From NCBI GenBank assembly GCA_963770245.1, contig CAVYOX010000014.1:62001-126000 (forward strand): a stretch of 64,000 bases of DNA. The letters run 5' to 3'. The notes under the pieces are model-generated. The model saw only the letters and a program-made list of their open reading frames with translations, searched no databases and was not told the DNA's origin. Both the position numbers and the translations under genes were made by a program. This DNA comes from PALSA-270 sp963770245. GTDB taxonomy: Bacteria; Acidobacteriota; Terriglobia; Terriglobales; Acidobacteriaceae. The stretch's first letter is position 1. Every line of letters starts with the position of its first letter. Positions 1 to 8,442 of the stretch are shown in pieces.

Positions 1-1
1 A

Positions 2-472
2 ACGGCCACTGGTTTTCCACTGGCCCGCTCGATGGAAATCAAGAATACCGACAAAACCGGTGTGCAGAAACTGTTTGATTCTTCCAGCAGCAGCCTGGCG
101 ACGAACAATCTGAGTTCTGCTTCTGTGAACATCAACGATCCCAAGAATAAGAAAGGACCGTTGACCATCGCTGCCGCCGGCACCTACAACACAGGCAAAG
201 AGAACTCGCAGGGACGCTTCGTAGTCGTCGGCAGCTCGTCGTGGGCTGCCAACCGGTTCCTCAATTTCAATGGCAACAGTGATCTGGCTTTGAACGCCAC
301 CAACTGGCTGGCGTCCGATGAAGACTTGATCTCCCTCCGCCCGAAGCAGCCGGAAGACCGACGCATCACCATGACCCGCGCCCAGCTGAACTTTGTGCGT
401 GTCACCAGCCAATTCGTGCTGCCGCTGGTCGTCGTAGTGGCGGGTTTTGGCGTGTGGTGGAAGAGGAGGTAG
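2..472 (+). CDS. GldG-like ABC-transport auxiliary protein, C-terminal part
   Basis: The reading frame is open to the left edge, so the 5' end of this gene lies outside the window; about 156 residues are visible. The visible part ends with the pattern usual for GldG-like proteins: a segment reading NATNWLASDEDLISLRPK, a basic PEDRR stretch, and one C-terminal membrane helix (FVLPLVVVVAGFGVWW) closed by KRR. GldG-family proteins are membrane partners of an ABC exporter, first described in gliding motility and common in non-gliding bacteria. The DUF4340 gene that follows is the usual neighbour of this family, which supports the call. The transported substrate is unknown. Confidence 0.75.
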   Translation, partial: TATGFPLARSMEIKNTDKTGVQKLFDSSSSSLATNNLSSASVNINDPKNKKGPLTIAAAGTYNTGKENSQGRFVVVGSSSWAANRFLNFNGNSDLALNATNWLASDEDLISLRPKQPEDRRITMTRAQLNFVRVTSQFVLPLVVVVAGFGVWWKRR

Positions 473-515
473 AAAGCACCTCTCGACTCGTCTAGATCCT
501 GTCTCGAGAAGCATT

Positions 516-1856
516 ATGAAAATCCGCGGTCTGATGGTTGCGGCTGTCATATTCTTTGTTCTGGCTGGAATTCTTTACTGGTCGGATCACCACAAACCGG
601 CGGAAGAGGCCGCCAAGGCATCCGCCGATACTCCGCCAGCCATCCTGAAGCTCGATGCATCGGCAATTACAAGACTGGATATTCAAAACAGAGACGCGAA
701 GCCGATTGCCCTTACGAAAGCTGACACGGGAGAGTGGAAAATCACTGAGCCCCAGCCGTTTGGCGCCGACCAGACCGTAGTTTCGGGAATACTCTCTGCA
801 CTGTCGTCCTTGAACTCGGAGCGCGTGGTCGAAGAGAAAGCGGCGGATCCCAAGCAATATGGTTTGGACCAGCCGGCCTTCCAACTGGACATCACCGAAA
901 AAGACAACAAGACACAAAGGCTGCTCATTGGGGATGACACGCCAACCGGCGGGGCCGCATACGCGATGCTCGCGGGCGGTCCCCGTGTGTTCACCGTGGC
1001 CACGGTTGCAAAAACCAGTCTGGATAAGACTCTGAACGATCTGCGCGACAAGCGCCTGCTGACCGTGAACCCTGACAAGATCAGCCGCCTCGAGCTCCTC
1101 AGGAAAAATCAGGATATCGAGTTGGGCCGCAATCAAGATGAGTGGCAGGTTCTGAAGCCCAAGCCGATGCGTGCCGACAGCTTTCAGGTCAGCGAGTTGG
1201 TCCGCGAGTTGACCGATGCCAGGATGGACCTCAGCAGCTCCGACAGTAAGGATGCTGCTTCGGCATTTACGCATTCCACGCCACTCGCGACCGCAAAGGT
1301 CACTGATGAGTCAGGTACCGAGGAGCTTCAGGTGCGCCAGGGCCGCGAGGACAAAACCCAGGCCGGCCAGAGCAACGACACGTACTACGCAAAGTCAAGC
1401 GTCGTCGAAGGGATCTACAAAATAAGCCCCGACCTTGGCCACGCGCTCGACAAAAGACTGGAGGATTTCCGCAACAAGAAGCTCTTCGATTTCGGCGACC
1501 CGAATAAGGTCGAACTGCATATCGGCTCGAAGAGCTACTTCCTCACCAGGAGCGGTGAAGACTGGTGGCAAGATGGAAAGAAGATGGATGCCGGAACCGT
1601 GCAATCGCTCATTTCGAAGCTGCGCGACTTCACCGCGGACAAATTTCTGGATTCTGGTTTTGCCAATCCGACCATCGATGTCACGGTCACTTCCGATGAC
1701 GGCAAGCGTGTGGAGAAAGTCCTAATGGCGAAGTCCAACGACGGTTATGTAGCTAAACGCGAGAATGATTCCGCTTTCTACCAGCTGAATTCCAGATCCG
1801 TTGACGATCTCGAGAAAGTAGCTGACGAAGTCAAACCCGCAGCTGCGAGCAAGTAG
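516..1856 (+). CDS. DUF4340 domain membrane-anchored protein
   Basis: A 446-residue protein. I chose the ATG at 516 because it starts directly with MKIRG and a hydrophobic N-terminal segment (LMVAAVIFFVLAGILYW), while the upstream extension to 447 overlaps the previous gene and reads as non-coding. After the anchor comes a long periplasmic part of repeated modules of the type 'TRLDIQNRDAKPIALTK...W.ITEP', typical of DUF4340, each module of roughly 100 residues. DUF4340 proteins usually sit next to GldG-like genes, as here (43 bp gap), and are thought to belong to the same ABC export assembly. The biochemical role is unknown. Confidence 0.8.
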   Translation: MKIRGLMVAAVIFFVLAGILYWSDHHKPAEEAAKASADTPPAILKLDASAITRLDIQNRDAKPIALTKADTGEWKITEPQPFGADQTVVSGILSALSSLNSERVVEEKAADPKQYGLDQPAFQLDITEKDNKTQRLLIGDDTPTGGAAYAMLAGGPRVFTVATVAKTSLDKTLNDLRDKRLLTVNPDKISRLELLRKNQDIELGRNQDEWQVLKPKPMRADSFQVSELVRELTDARMDLSSSDSKDAASAFTHSTPLATAKVTDESGTEELQVRQGREDKTQAGQSNDTYYAKSSVVEGIYKISPDLGHALDKRLEDFRNKKLFDFGDPNKVELHIGSKSYFLTRSGEDWWQDGKKMDAGTVQSLISKLRDFTADKFLDSGFANPTIDVTVTSDDGKRVEKVLMAKSNDGYVAKRENDSAFYQLNSRSVDDLEKVADEVKPAAASK

Positions 1857-2063
1857 ATGGGGGGGGAGCTCGATGGACGGTCCGCCATGCGCTTCCCAAA
1901 CTGGCATTGGGACGCCGGTGTGACGCAAAACCTGCCAACACTGCCTAAGTTGACACCACTGACGCCTCACGGCGACTGATTTTCCCAGCCCGGCGAATTC
2001 GGCTTACAGGTCCGGCTGCCTACAAAATTAATTGCTCTCGCCGGTTTGTTAGATGCCCCCCTA

Positions 2064-2612
2064 CTACTTCCGCTGTCGGCGGGCGCGCCATTCGGCGGCG
2101 GTGATCTCCCAGATCTCCGACGGGAGGCGGCCGGAGACATAGTCGCGTTCCTCGGTCGCCACCACCCGCATTCCGTGCTTCTCCGAGAGGCGGCGAGATC
2201 GAACATTCGCCACCGCCTTCGGTGCGCGCAACACGGGAAATCGCAGGCTATCAAACCAATAGTCGGTCACGGCTTCACAGGCTGCTGTCATGAGGCCTTG
2301 GCCTTGCCACGGAAGACCGAGCCAAAAACCACGGTTTTCGTTTACGCTTTTCATCAGGCGAACCGACCCGATCAAGCGAGCAGGATCAGTCCGCAGGCGC
2401 AAGGTCCAATGCCATGAGTCTCCGCGCTCAACCGCAGGCAAGGCCAGGTCACGATAGAACGCGTAAGCTCCATCGGGCGGATAGGGCCATGGAACCCTGC
2501 TGGCCAGGTAGCGCACGATTTCCCAGTGAGGGAAGAGAACTTGGACTTGGTCGGTGTCGCTGAGCGCGATGGGGCGGAGCACGAGACGCGGTGTCTGAAG
2601 CTCAGGACTCAT
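2064..2612 (-). CDS. GNAT-family N-acetyltransferase (RimJ/RimL type)
   Basis: A 182-residue protein. I take the ATG at 2612 (MSPELQTPRLVLRP) because the family begins with the 'TxRLxLRP' strand, and the further upstream extension is basic and low in content. Visible features are the N-terminal TPRLVLRPI strand, a central 'SVRLMKSVNENRGFWLGLPWQGQGLM' region that carries the acetyl-CoA binding loop (GxxxQGxGxM, a variant of QxxGxG/A), and the C-terminal 'NVRSRRLSEKHGMRVV' helix-strand. These match acetyltransferases that modify ribosomal proteins or small molecules; the substrate cannot be told. It stands alone on the minus strand between plus-strand genes. Confidence 0.8.
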   Translation of the reverse strand: MSPELQTPRLVLRPIALSDTDQVQVLFPHWEIVRYLASRVPWPYPPDGAYAFYRDLALPAVERGDSWHWTLRLRTDPARLIGSVRLMKSVNENRGFWLGLPWQGQGLMTAACEAVTDYWFDSLRFPVLRAPKAVANVRSRRLSEKHGMRVVATEERDYVSGRLPSEIWEITAAEWRARRQRK

Positions 2613-2938
2613 GCCTCGAGATTCTATGCACAACCGTGCCCCATGATCCACCGTCCGAACCAGGGGGGACCTGGGGGTGGGCCGGCTGCCGCCGCAATCC
2701 ACCGCCCTTGCTGTCCCGGTGCTCGGGTCGACCGTGACCTCGGAAACACCGGGTTAGCCTCCTTAACTCTTGATAGGGAAGGCGCCCACCCGGCGACCCG
2801 TCGAGGGGGGGGCTAGGGGAAAGGGGGCTAGCCGGAGCTCCAGCCTCGCCCATACTTCTTTCGCTAGATTGCCGGGGGTTACGTTCGTTACTTGCACCGT
2901 CGCCGACTGCGGCTAGGATTTAATCTTGGAAGAACTTA
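2613..2938. other. Intergenic stretch without a recognisable gene
   Basis: About 326 bases between the divergent acetyltransferase and cupredoxin-like genes. It is strongly GC-rich and includes a run of eight G near 2806 followed by further G runs. No frame gives a plausible protein. A purine-rich GGAAG just before the ATG at 2939 may be the ribosome-binding site of the next gene. The stretch presumably carries both promoters, but I see no clear boxes. Confidence 0.5.
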
Positions 2939-3748
2939 ATGTTTCAAGCCCTTAGAATTACTACCAAGTTGTTGTGCCTCACGGTCGCCGTTGAAGCCGC
3001 AGCGCAGAGCGCCTACCAGGTAGTTCAGCTCACTCAGACTGGCACGATTTCCGGCACCGTCAAATGGTCGGGCCCGACGCCCCGCGTATCCATCTTTCCC
3101 ATCGACAAGGATCCCCAGGTTTGCGACCCCGACTCACATAAAACTCGCGATCTGGAACGATTGATCATCGGTCCTCAGAACGGCGTGGCAAATACCGTGG
3201 TATTCATCCGGGACATCTCGCGCGGGAAGGCGATGGACCTCCCCGAACCCCGGCGCTTCTTGGACCAGAAGCAATGCCGCTATGAGCCCCACATCCTCTT
3301 GGTGCCACAAAGCGGCCAGCTGAAGCTGAACAGCGAGGACGCGGTGCTGCACACGGTTCACATGGATGGCGCCGCCACTTACAATTTGCCCTTCCCCTTC
3401 GTCAATCAGCCTGTGATGCGCGCCATGCCGACTGCAGGTCTGGTTAATGTGCGATGTAATGGCGGCCATGCCTGGATGAATGCGGAAATCATGGTAGTGT
3501 CCCATCCCTACTACGTCGTAACCGACGAGAGTGGACGGTTCGAGCTGACGAATGTGCCGCCCGGGCAATACCAGATCGTGGCTTGGCACGAGGGCTGGAA
3601 GATTGTGCGGGAAGACGCGGCCTTCGACGTTCTGACCGAGCGCAAGATTCGACGCCCTGTCTTTTCAGATCCGAAAACCTGGGAGGAACAGGTTACGGTG
3701 AACCCGCACGAAACCGCTGTCATCAACTTCGTCCTCGGCGAGAAGTAG
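2939..3748 (+). CDS. Secreted cupredoxin-like protein with carboxypeptidase-regulatory-like domain
   Basis: A 269-residue exported protein with a hydrophobic N-terminus ending near AAAQS. It is a paralog of the protein at 11188-11928: both start the mature part with 'GTISGTVKWSG/GKITGTVKLDG', carry 'VVFI/VVLYI', then a cupredoxin-like part, and end with a 'F.L.NVPPGQY.IVAWHE' beta-sandwich of the carboxypeptidase-regulatory type. H138 (VLHTVHMDG), C173, H177 and M180 (CNGGHAWM) are spaced like a type 1 copper site; this is read from the pattern and not proven. It could carry electrons in the periplasm for the oxidase cluster downstream, which is on the other strand. Confidence 0.7.
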   Translation: MFQALRITTKLLCLTVAVEAAAQSAYQVVQLTQTGTISGTVKWSGPTPRVSIFPIDKDPQVCDPDSHKTRDLERLIIGPQNGVANTVVFIRDISRGKAMDLPEPRRFLDQKQCRYEPHILLVPQSGQLKLNSEDAVLHTVHMDGAATYNLPFPFVNQPVMRAMPTAGLVNVRCNGGHAWMNAEIMVVSHPYYVVTDESGRFELTNVPPGQYQIVAWHEGWKIVREDAAFDVLTERKIRRPVFSDPKTWEEQVTVNPHETAVINFVLGEK

Positions 3749-3990
3749 ACACCGGCTACCGGAGAGAAACTCGCGAGTGGCGGGAGCCTGCGCCACCCGG
3801 AACGTTCGCCTGGAGGCACCGTTTGGTTTTCAGAAAGCTTAGCAAAAGCCCCCGTGAGACCAGTCGAGATCCTAACCAAGAGGAGTGCGCCCGAAACCCG
3901 ACGTGAGCAGCTGATCCTGATTTCAGAACACCCACCGACTGCGTCGCCGGCTTCAGGGCCAGTTTGGCACGATGCTGACCGGAGGGGACT

Positions 3991-4284
3991 TCACACCTTC
4001 CATGCCATCATGATTCCGAGGACCACGGGCAAGTAGAGGACCGAGGCGTGAAGCACACGGCTGCCAGCATTCGGGAATCCGACTGAGCCAGTCGAGCCGT
4101 CTGATAGGCAAAAAACGGCCCCGGCTGTGAACATGATCAGCGAGTAGGTTGCGCTGCTCCCGCCCGCCAAAGCGAGCGCCGACGCCAGCCTTTTCAGGCC
4201 ATAGGCAATCAAACAGCCCTTTTTCGCTCTGAACATGACGCCCGTGCTTTTCTTGACGTAGCCTTGGAACCAGCTCAAGGACAA
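3991..4284 (-). pseudogene. Remnant of a second cyoE 3' end
   Basis: A 97-residue frame whose last third, 'SRVLHASVLYLPVVLGIMMAWKV', is nearly the same as the end of the intact CyoE encoded at 5550-6434 ('SRLLHASVLYLPMVLVIMVASKK'). The DNA also aligns over this end (about three quarters of the bases agree by eye). Upstream of that, a membrane-like stretch (LASALALAGGSSATYSLIMF) lines up loosely with the penultimate helix of CyoE. All catalytic aspartate-rich motifs are missing, so it cannot be a working prenyltransferase. It overlaps the end of the hydrolase gene by 10 bases. It may still be expressed as a small membrane protein, but a decayed duplicate is the simplest reading. Confidence 0.65.
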
Positions 4285-5537
4285 TTCGTCCTAGTCGGGC
4301 GACCGGCAAACCGGGCTTCAATCCATGCAATCTGGTCCCTCACAGAGTCGCCAATCACTCGCTCTGGGTCGAGATCGTGATATCGCTCCCACTGAACCCG
4401 ATCCCCCTGTTTACACATGCGGGCAATCGCTTGAGCCGTCATCGTTGGCGGGGTCGCTTGATCGGCATCGCCACTGATTACCAAGATTGGCCCGTACGCC
4501 CGCGTCTGGCCGAGATTGTTTCGGACGAAGTACTGGCGGACGAATGGATTCGTCTTCCCGCTTGGTTTCACCATTTCAGCAGGGGACAACTCGGGGATCG
4601 CTCTTGCCGGCGAGCACATCTGCTCGAGGTGGTGATAGATTGCAAGCCCCCTTTCTGTCAGTAGGTCGGCTTCTTGAAACTGCGGATAAACCGTCTTAAT
4701 CCCATAAGCCAGGGACGTAAGCATGAGGCTGGAAGAACCCTGAGCGGAGTGCTCATAGATTTCTTCTGCACTAGGGACACCCGAAATCGCGATACTGCCG
4801 AGGTAACTTGGGTCGCGAATCTCGTTCTCCTTTTCCGCGACTGCCACAGCCGCTAAATTTCCTTCCGCCTCCCCCATGACAATCCACCTCGCGCCCAGCT
4901 CTGGCACTGCGGCGCGGGCCGCAGAAATGGAAGTAATGAGATCGGTCGCGTTGGAGGGACCATCCAAAAATGCGTTGCGGAAATTGGTTCCCAGCCCCGC
5001 GTAATCGGTAGCGACCACGGCATACCCAAGGTTCACGTACATCGAGAGGAACGGCCCGTGTCCTACATTCCTCATCAGCGAGGGAGCACATGGACGGGCA
5101 ACGCCGGTAGCACCGTGTGCCCACGCGATGACCGGCCAGCCCCCAGCAGGCGGTTTCCCCTCGCCAGGGATCAGAATGACCCCCGACACCGCCACATCTT
5201 CCCCGGCAGCGGAACGCGAGTGATACAGAATGCGAACGGCAGAGACGGAGAAGGGGAGTTCGTACTGCTCGAATTCTTCCGAGCGAATCAGCTCTCCTGG
5301 TTTGCCGGTCGGCAATGGATCAGGAGTGTCATAGAACTTTGTGATGGGCAGCGTCCGCAGGATGTCCGAACGTTTCCCTGGTGCTGGTGCTTGGGCTTTA
5401 GCGAAAGGGGTTGCGGGTGCAAGCACTGTGGCCACGGTCACACCAACAGCCAAGGTTAGGCCGAGCAACTGCTCGCGGAGCGATGGCAAAGCTTGCGAAT
5501 GATACTTTCCGGTGAGACACAATTTGAAAGGCCACAT
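4275..5537 (-). CDS. Alpha/beta hydrolase, secretory-lipase-like, with altered nucleophile
   Basis: A 420-residue protein with an N-terminal export signal (LGLTLAVGVTVATVLAPATPFAKA). The body follows secretory lipase/prolyl-peptidase-like hydrolases: 'GGWPVIAWAHGATG' oxyanion strand, 'GYAVVATDYAGLG', the elbow strand 'WIVMGEAEGN', and 'LVISGDADQATPP' with the acid residue, followed by a histidine in 'RYHDLDPERV'. The nucleophile elbow normally reads GxSxG (often GHSQGG); here it is G222-E-A224-E-G226, so the catalytic serine appears replaced by alanine. The gene lies 12 bases after cyoE and may be read from the oxidase operon. It may be a non-catalytic binding protein; a role cannot be assigned. 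Confidence 0.75.
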   Translation of the reverse strand: MWPFKLCLTGKYHSQALPSLREQLLGLTLAVGVTVATVLAPATPFAKAQAPAPGKRSDILRTLPITKFYDTPDPLPTGKPGELIRSEEFEQYELPFSVSAVRILYHSRSAAGEDVAVSGVILIPGEGKPPAGGWPVIAWAHGATGVARPCAPSLMRNVGHGPFLSMYVNLGYAVVATDYAGLGTNFRNAFLDGPSNATDLITSISAARAAVPELGARWIVMGEAEGNLAAVAVAEKENEIRDPSYLGSIAISGVPSAEEIYEHSAQGSSSLMLTSLAYGIKTVYPQFQEADLLTERGLAIYHHLEQMCSPARAIPELSPAEMVKPSGKTNPFVRQYFVRNNLGQTRAYGPILVISGDADQATPPTMTAQAIARMCKQGDRVQWERYHDLDPERVIGDSVRDQIAWIEARFAGRPTRTNCP

Positions 5538-5549
5538 GGCAGCCTAACT

Positions 5550-6434
5550 TCACTTCTTCGAGGCAACCATGATCACAAGAACCATAGGAAGATAGAGAAC
5601 CGACGCATGCAGGAGGCGGCTGGCCCTGACCGTCGAGCTTGATACCGCAAGCTTTCCCACGTGATAGAGCAGGAACGCTCCGGCCGCGCACATACCAGCC
5701 CAATACAGCAAGCCAGCACCACTCGCTAGCGACAACATGGTTACGAGCACGAGGATCAGGGTAAAGCCCACGATTTCCATGCGAGTAACCCGCGTATCCC
5801 GATCGAAATCGGGCAGCATGCGATACCCGGCGCGGCGGTAGTCGTCGCGATACATCAGCGCGATTGCCAGAAAATGAGGAAACTGCCAAAGGAAAAGGAT
5901 GGCAAAGAGAAACCATGCTTGCCGGGTGATGTTCCCTGAAGCTCCCGCCCAGCCGATCAGGGTAGGCATGGCGCCCGGGAAAGCGCCCAGCAGCGTGCAG
6001 AGGGGGGTCTTCCGCTTGAGCGGAGTATAGACGAGTAAATAGGAGAGCAAAGTCGAAACCGCCAACAGGGCCGACAACGCATTGACTGCGACCAGCAGAT
6101 ACAGCCCTCCCGCGACGCTCAGCAGAATGCCGAACACGAACGCCTCACGGCCGGTAAGCCTGCCCGAAGGCAGCGGACGGGATGCCGTTCTGCGCATCTG
6201 ACCGTCCCACACCCGCTCCATCCACTGATTCAGAGTTGCCGTTCCGCTGGCCACAAGTAATGTTCCCAGGAGCGTGTTCAGTAAGCCGCCGATTCGCAGG
6301 GACCCAGGACACGCAAGATAATAGCCCGCGGACGTAGTCAGGAGAATCAACAGGTTCACCTCGGGCTTAGTGAGCGTGTAGTAGTCTTCGAGTTTGGACC
6401 GCAGCGTTTGAAGAGAGGTGGTGTTTGCCATCAC
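5550..6434 (-). CDS. cyoE: Heme O synthase (protoheme IX farnesyltransferase)
   Basis: A 294-residue polytopic membrane prenyltransferase that adds a farnesyl chain to heme b to make heme O, the precursor of heme A for the cytochrome oxidase encoded just upstream. The first Asp-rich motif is clear: NQWMERVWDGQM followed by RTASRPLPSGRL. The second motif is YRDDYRRAGYRMLP. About seven to nine hydrophobic helices follow the UbiA fold. It is the last respiratory gene of the minus-strand oxidase cluster, 15 bases after the small CxxC membrane protein. No heme A synthase (ctaA) is seen in the window. Its C-terminus is duplicated in the remnant at 3991-4284. Confidence 0.93.
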   Translation of the reverse strand: MMANTTSLQTLRSKLEDYYTLTKPEVNLLILLTTSAGYYLACPGSLRIGGLLNTLLGTLLVASGTATLNQWMERVWDGQMRRTASRPLPSGRLTGREAFVFGILLSVAGGLYLLVAVNALSALLAVSTLLSYLLVYTPLKRKTPLCTLLGAFPGAMPTLIGWAGASGNITRQAWFLFAILFLWQFPHFLAIALMYRDDYRRAGYRMLPDFDRDTRVTRMEIVGFTLILVLVTMLSLASGAGLLYWAGMCAAGAFLLYHVGKLAVSSSTVRASRLLHASVLYLPMVLVIMVASKK

Positions 6435-6449
6435 ATTTGTCGTCGCCAG

Positions 6450-6719
6450 CTACCAGTCCGGGGCGGATTTGCCACCGTGGTCGGTTCGCCTAACCTGATT
6501 GCGCTTGTGATATACAACAAAAATCATGCCGATGGATCCGAGTGTGGGAGGAACGATAAGGATCAGAATCCCGCTCTTCAATGCCTGGATCATTCGAGAA
6601 CCGGAAGACGCCGCTTGCGTGTAACAGAGCGCGCAGTTCTGGGAAAAAGCCGGCACCGCCGTCAGCAACAGGATCAGGACTACGAACGCGAGACCGACGT
6701 ATCCGAGCGCCTTCCTCAT
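6450..6719 (-). CDS. Small membrane protein with CxxC motif, unknown function
   Basis: An 89-residue protein if started at the ATG at 6719, which has AAGGGG just before it; a TTG eight codons upstream is possible. It has an N-terminal hydrophobic segment that looks like a signal (LAFVVLILLLTAVPAFS), then NCALCYTQAASSG with a CxxC pair, and a second helix (GILILIVPPTLGSIGMIFVVY) ending in a basic, charged tail. It sits between oxidase subunit IV and cyoE, so a role in assembly or in metal/heme handling is possible. I do not recognise a named family and infer nothing beyond the location. Confidence 0.7.
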   Translation of the reverse strand: MRKALGYVGLAFVVLILLLTAVPAFSQNCALCYTQAASSGSRMIQALKSGILILIVPPTLGSIGMIFVVYHKRNQVRRTDHGGKSAPDW

Positions 6720-6752
6720 TTTCCCCTTCGACAAACGCGTCAACTTCCTATC

Positions 6753-7061
6753 CTACTTTGCCCAGGGCGCCCCGGCCGAGATCCGGAAGCTGTCTGTCCA
6801 GCCGTATTGCATTGCCAATAGCACGAAGACGGTAAAAATCACGACGAACCACAACAGGCCGCGATTCTCCGCCAGATGCATGAAGAAAAGTAACGCCAGC
6901 CCGGCTTCGACGATAGCAACGATCAGCATGCGCACAAACATCTGCGATCCGTCGATGCTCTGATAGGCAATGACGAACTGCAGCGCTGCCAGAGCGAGTA
7001 TACAAAGGTAGACGACCAGATCCTTCTTCATTCCACTGCTGTTCAGCGTTTCGCTAGTCAT
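6753..7061 (-). CDS. ctaF: Cytochrome c oxidase subunit IV (bacterial type)
   Basis: A 102-residue protein with three predicted helices: LVVYLCILALAALQFVIAY, MLIVAIVEAGLALLFFMHL and GLLWFVVIFTVFVLLAMQYG. The 'ALLFFMHLAENRGLLW' motif in the middle is typical of the small prokaryotic subunit IV of heme-copper oxidases, which stabilises subunit I. It follows the two subunit III genes with a gap of 24 bases and continues the operon towards cyoE. The small size makes the family call rest on the helix pattern and position together. Confidence 0.85.
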   Translation of the reverse strand: MTSETLNSSGMKKDLVVYLCILALAALQFVIAYQSIDGSQMFVRMLIVAIVEAGLALLFFMHLAENRGLLWFVVIFTVFVLLAMQYGWTDSFRISAGAPWAK

Positions 7062-7085
7062 GGTGAATTGCTCCGCCTGTCCCTG

Positions 7086-7703
7086 TCAGTGCGCTAGATT
7101 CAAGAGGTACACCAATGGCACCACGAACATCCAAACCATATCCACGAAGTGCCAGTAAAGACCAAGGATTTCAAGGTCATCGGCATTGTAGCGGCCACCT
7201 TTGTAGCGTATTCCCACCGCAATAAGCGCGATCACCCCGCCCGTAACGTGTGTGAGATGCAGGCCGGTAATGCTGAAGAATGATGCACCGAACAGCCCCG
7301 TGCCCCAGGGATTTTTGAAGAGCGTCATACCTTCGTCGATTAGCCCCAGCCACTCACGGATATGCAACAGGGCGAAAATAATGCCCGCGGCCGCGGTAAC
7401 AAAAGTCCAGCGGAGGGCGCCGGATTTGTCGCCAGCCCTGGCTGCTCGGACTCCCATGAGCATCGTCAGACTGCTGGTGACTAGGACGAATGTCATCAGC
7501 GCGACATTGGTGATGCTGTGGAACGGCCTCGGCCAGTTAGGCGTGGCGTTACGGACAAATCCATAGGCCACCAGGCAGGCGGCAAAAGTCGCCGTGTCAG
7601 CGATGATGAACAGCCACATCGCCATTTTTTTCGCAGGAACCGAAAACGCCGGTCTTCCCATCACGCCTGAGTGTGCTCCCATCGTCACATCCGCTTGGCT
7701 CAC
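7086..7703 (-). CDS. ctaE: Cytochrome c oxidase subunit III, second copy
   Basis: A 205-residue membrane protein with about five helices. The start is a GTG at 7703, preceded by AGGAGG at the right distance. The end of the family pattern is clear: 'FGASFFSITGLHLTHVTGGVIALI' with the conserved histidines, and 'GLYWHFVDMVWMFVVPLVYLL', the subunit III signature (YWHFVDxVW). Subunit III supports proton pumping and the stability of subunit I. It is the second of two tandem subunit III genes; the two are clearly different in sequence, so this is a lasting duplication and not an assembly repeat. Confidence 0.9.
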   Translation of the reverse strand: MSQADVTMGAHSGVMGRPAFSVPAKKMAMWLFIIADTATFAACLVAYGFVRNATPNWPRPFHSITNVALMTFVLVTSSLTMLMGVRAARAGDKSGALRWTFVTAAAGIIFALLHIREWLGLIDEGMTLFKNPWGTGLFGASFFSITGLHLTHVTGGVIALIAVGIRYKGGRYNADDLEILGLYWHFVDMVWMFVVPLVYLLNLAH

Positions 7704-7727
7704 GGTGCCTCCTATCGAATGAGCATG

Positions 7728-8411
7728 CTAGAGCTTCATCCACAGCAACAACAGCAGATACACCCAAAGTGCGTCCATAAAGTGCCAGTAATATGCGGTG
7801 GCGTCCAAGGTGCTTTTTTGCAGGATCGACTTATTCAGCCTGTGAACCACTCGGACCAGCCCGCCCAGGCCACCCAGCACGTGCAGGGCGTGGATCGCCG
7901 TCAGCACGTAGAAAAAAGAACTGTTGGGATTCGTTGCTAGATAAAGGCCCTGGGAACGCAACTGCACCCATGCCACGTACTGGCCTGCAACAAAAAGCAA
8001 TCCTAGAAACAGGGCGATGAACAGCCAACGAGTTGGGCGGGCGACCTGATCTTTCCGCCCGCCCATGAAGGCACCCACCCGGCGGCGTGCCACCTCGAGC
8101 GCGAAGCTGCTGGCGAAGAGCACCAGCGTGTTCAGATAAAGAATTCGAGGCAGAGTCAGATGCCGCCAATCCAGCGCTGAGCCTTGACGGACGATCAAGG
8201 CGCTGGTAAACGCGGCGAAGCTCATCGTGATGGATGCGAGCACGACCCAGATTCCAGTCGAAGCCGGCGGGGGTGAATAGTCCTTCACGGACGGCAACTT
8301 GCCATCCGCCGGAACCAAGTTCCGCCAGCCGCCGTTGCCAGCATTGCCGGTCAGCCGTGAAGGATCACGGCGTTCTTCGATTTTTGGCGGTTCGTGTACT
8401 GTTGTCGCCAT
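7728..8411 (-). CDS. ctaE: Cytochrome c oxidase subunit III, first copy
   Basis: A 227-residue protein from the ATG at 8411 (a TTG at 8426 would add five residues); GGAG lies about nine bases before the ATG. It has a proline-rich soluble N-terminus of about 65 residues (KIEERRDPSRL...DYSPPPAST), then five helices. 'SSFFYVLTAIHALHVLGGLGGL' and 'AYYWHFMDALWVYLLLLLWM' are the subunit III signatures. It follows subunit I by 31 bases and precedes the second subunit III by 24 bases. Having two consecutive subunit III genes, the first with a long N-terminal tail, is seen in several heme-copper oxidase clusters; the roles of each copy are not known from sequence. Confidence 0.9.
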   Translation of the reverse strand: MATTVHEPPKIEERRDPSRLTGNAGNGGWRNLVPADGKLPSVKDYSPPPASTGIWVVLASITMSFAAFTSALIVRQGSALDWRHLTLPRILYLNTLVLFASSFALEVARRRVGAFMGGRKDQVARPTRWLFIALFLGLLFVAGQYVAWVQLRSQGLYLATNPNSSFFYVLTAIHALHVLGGLGGLVRVVHRLNKSILQKSTLDATAYYWHFMDALWVYLLLLLWMKL

Positions 8412-8442
8412 AACTACAGACTCCAATCGCAGAATCGCTGCA

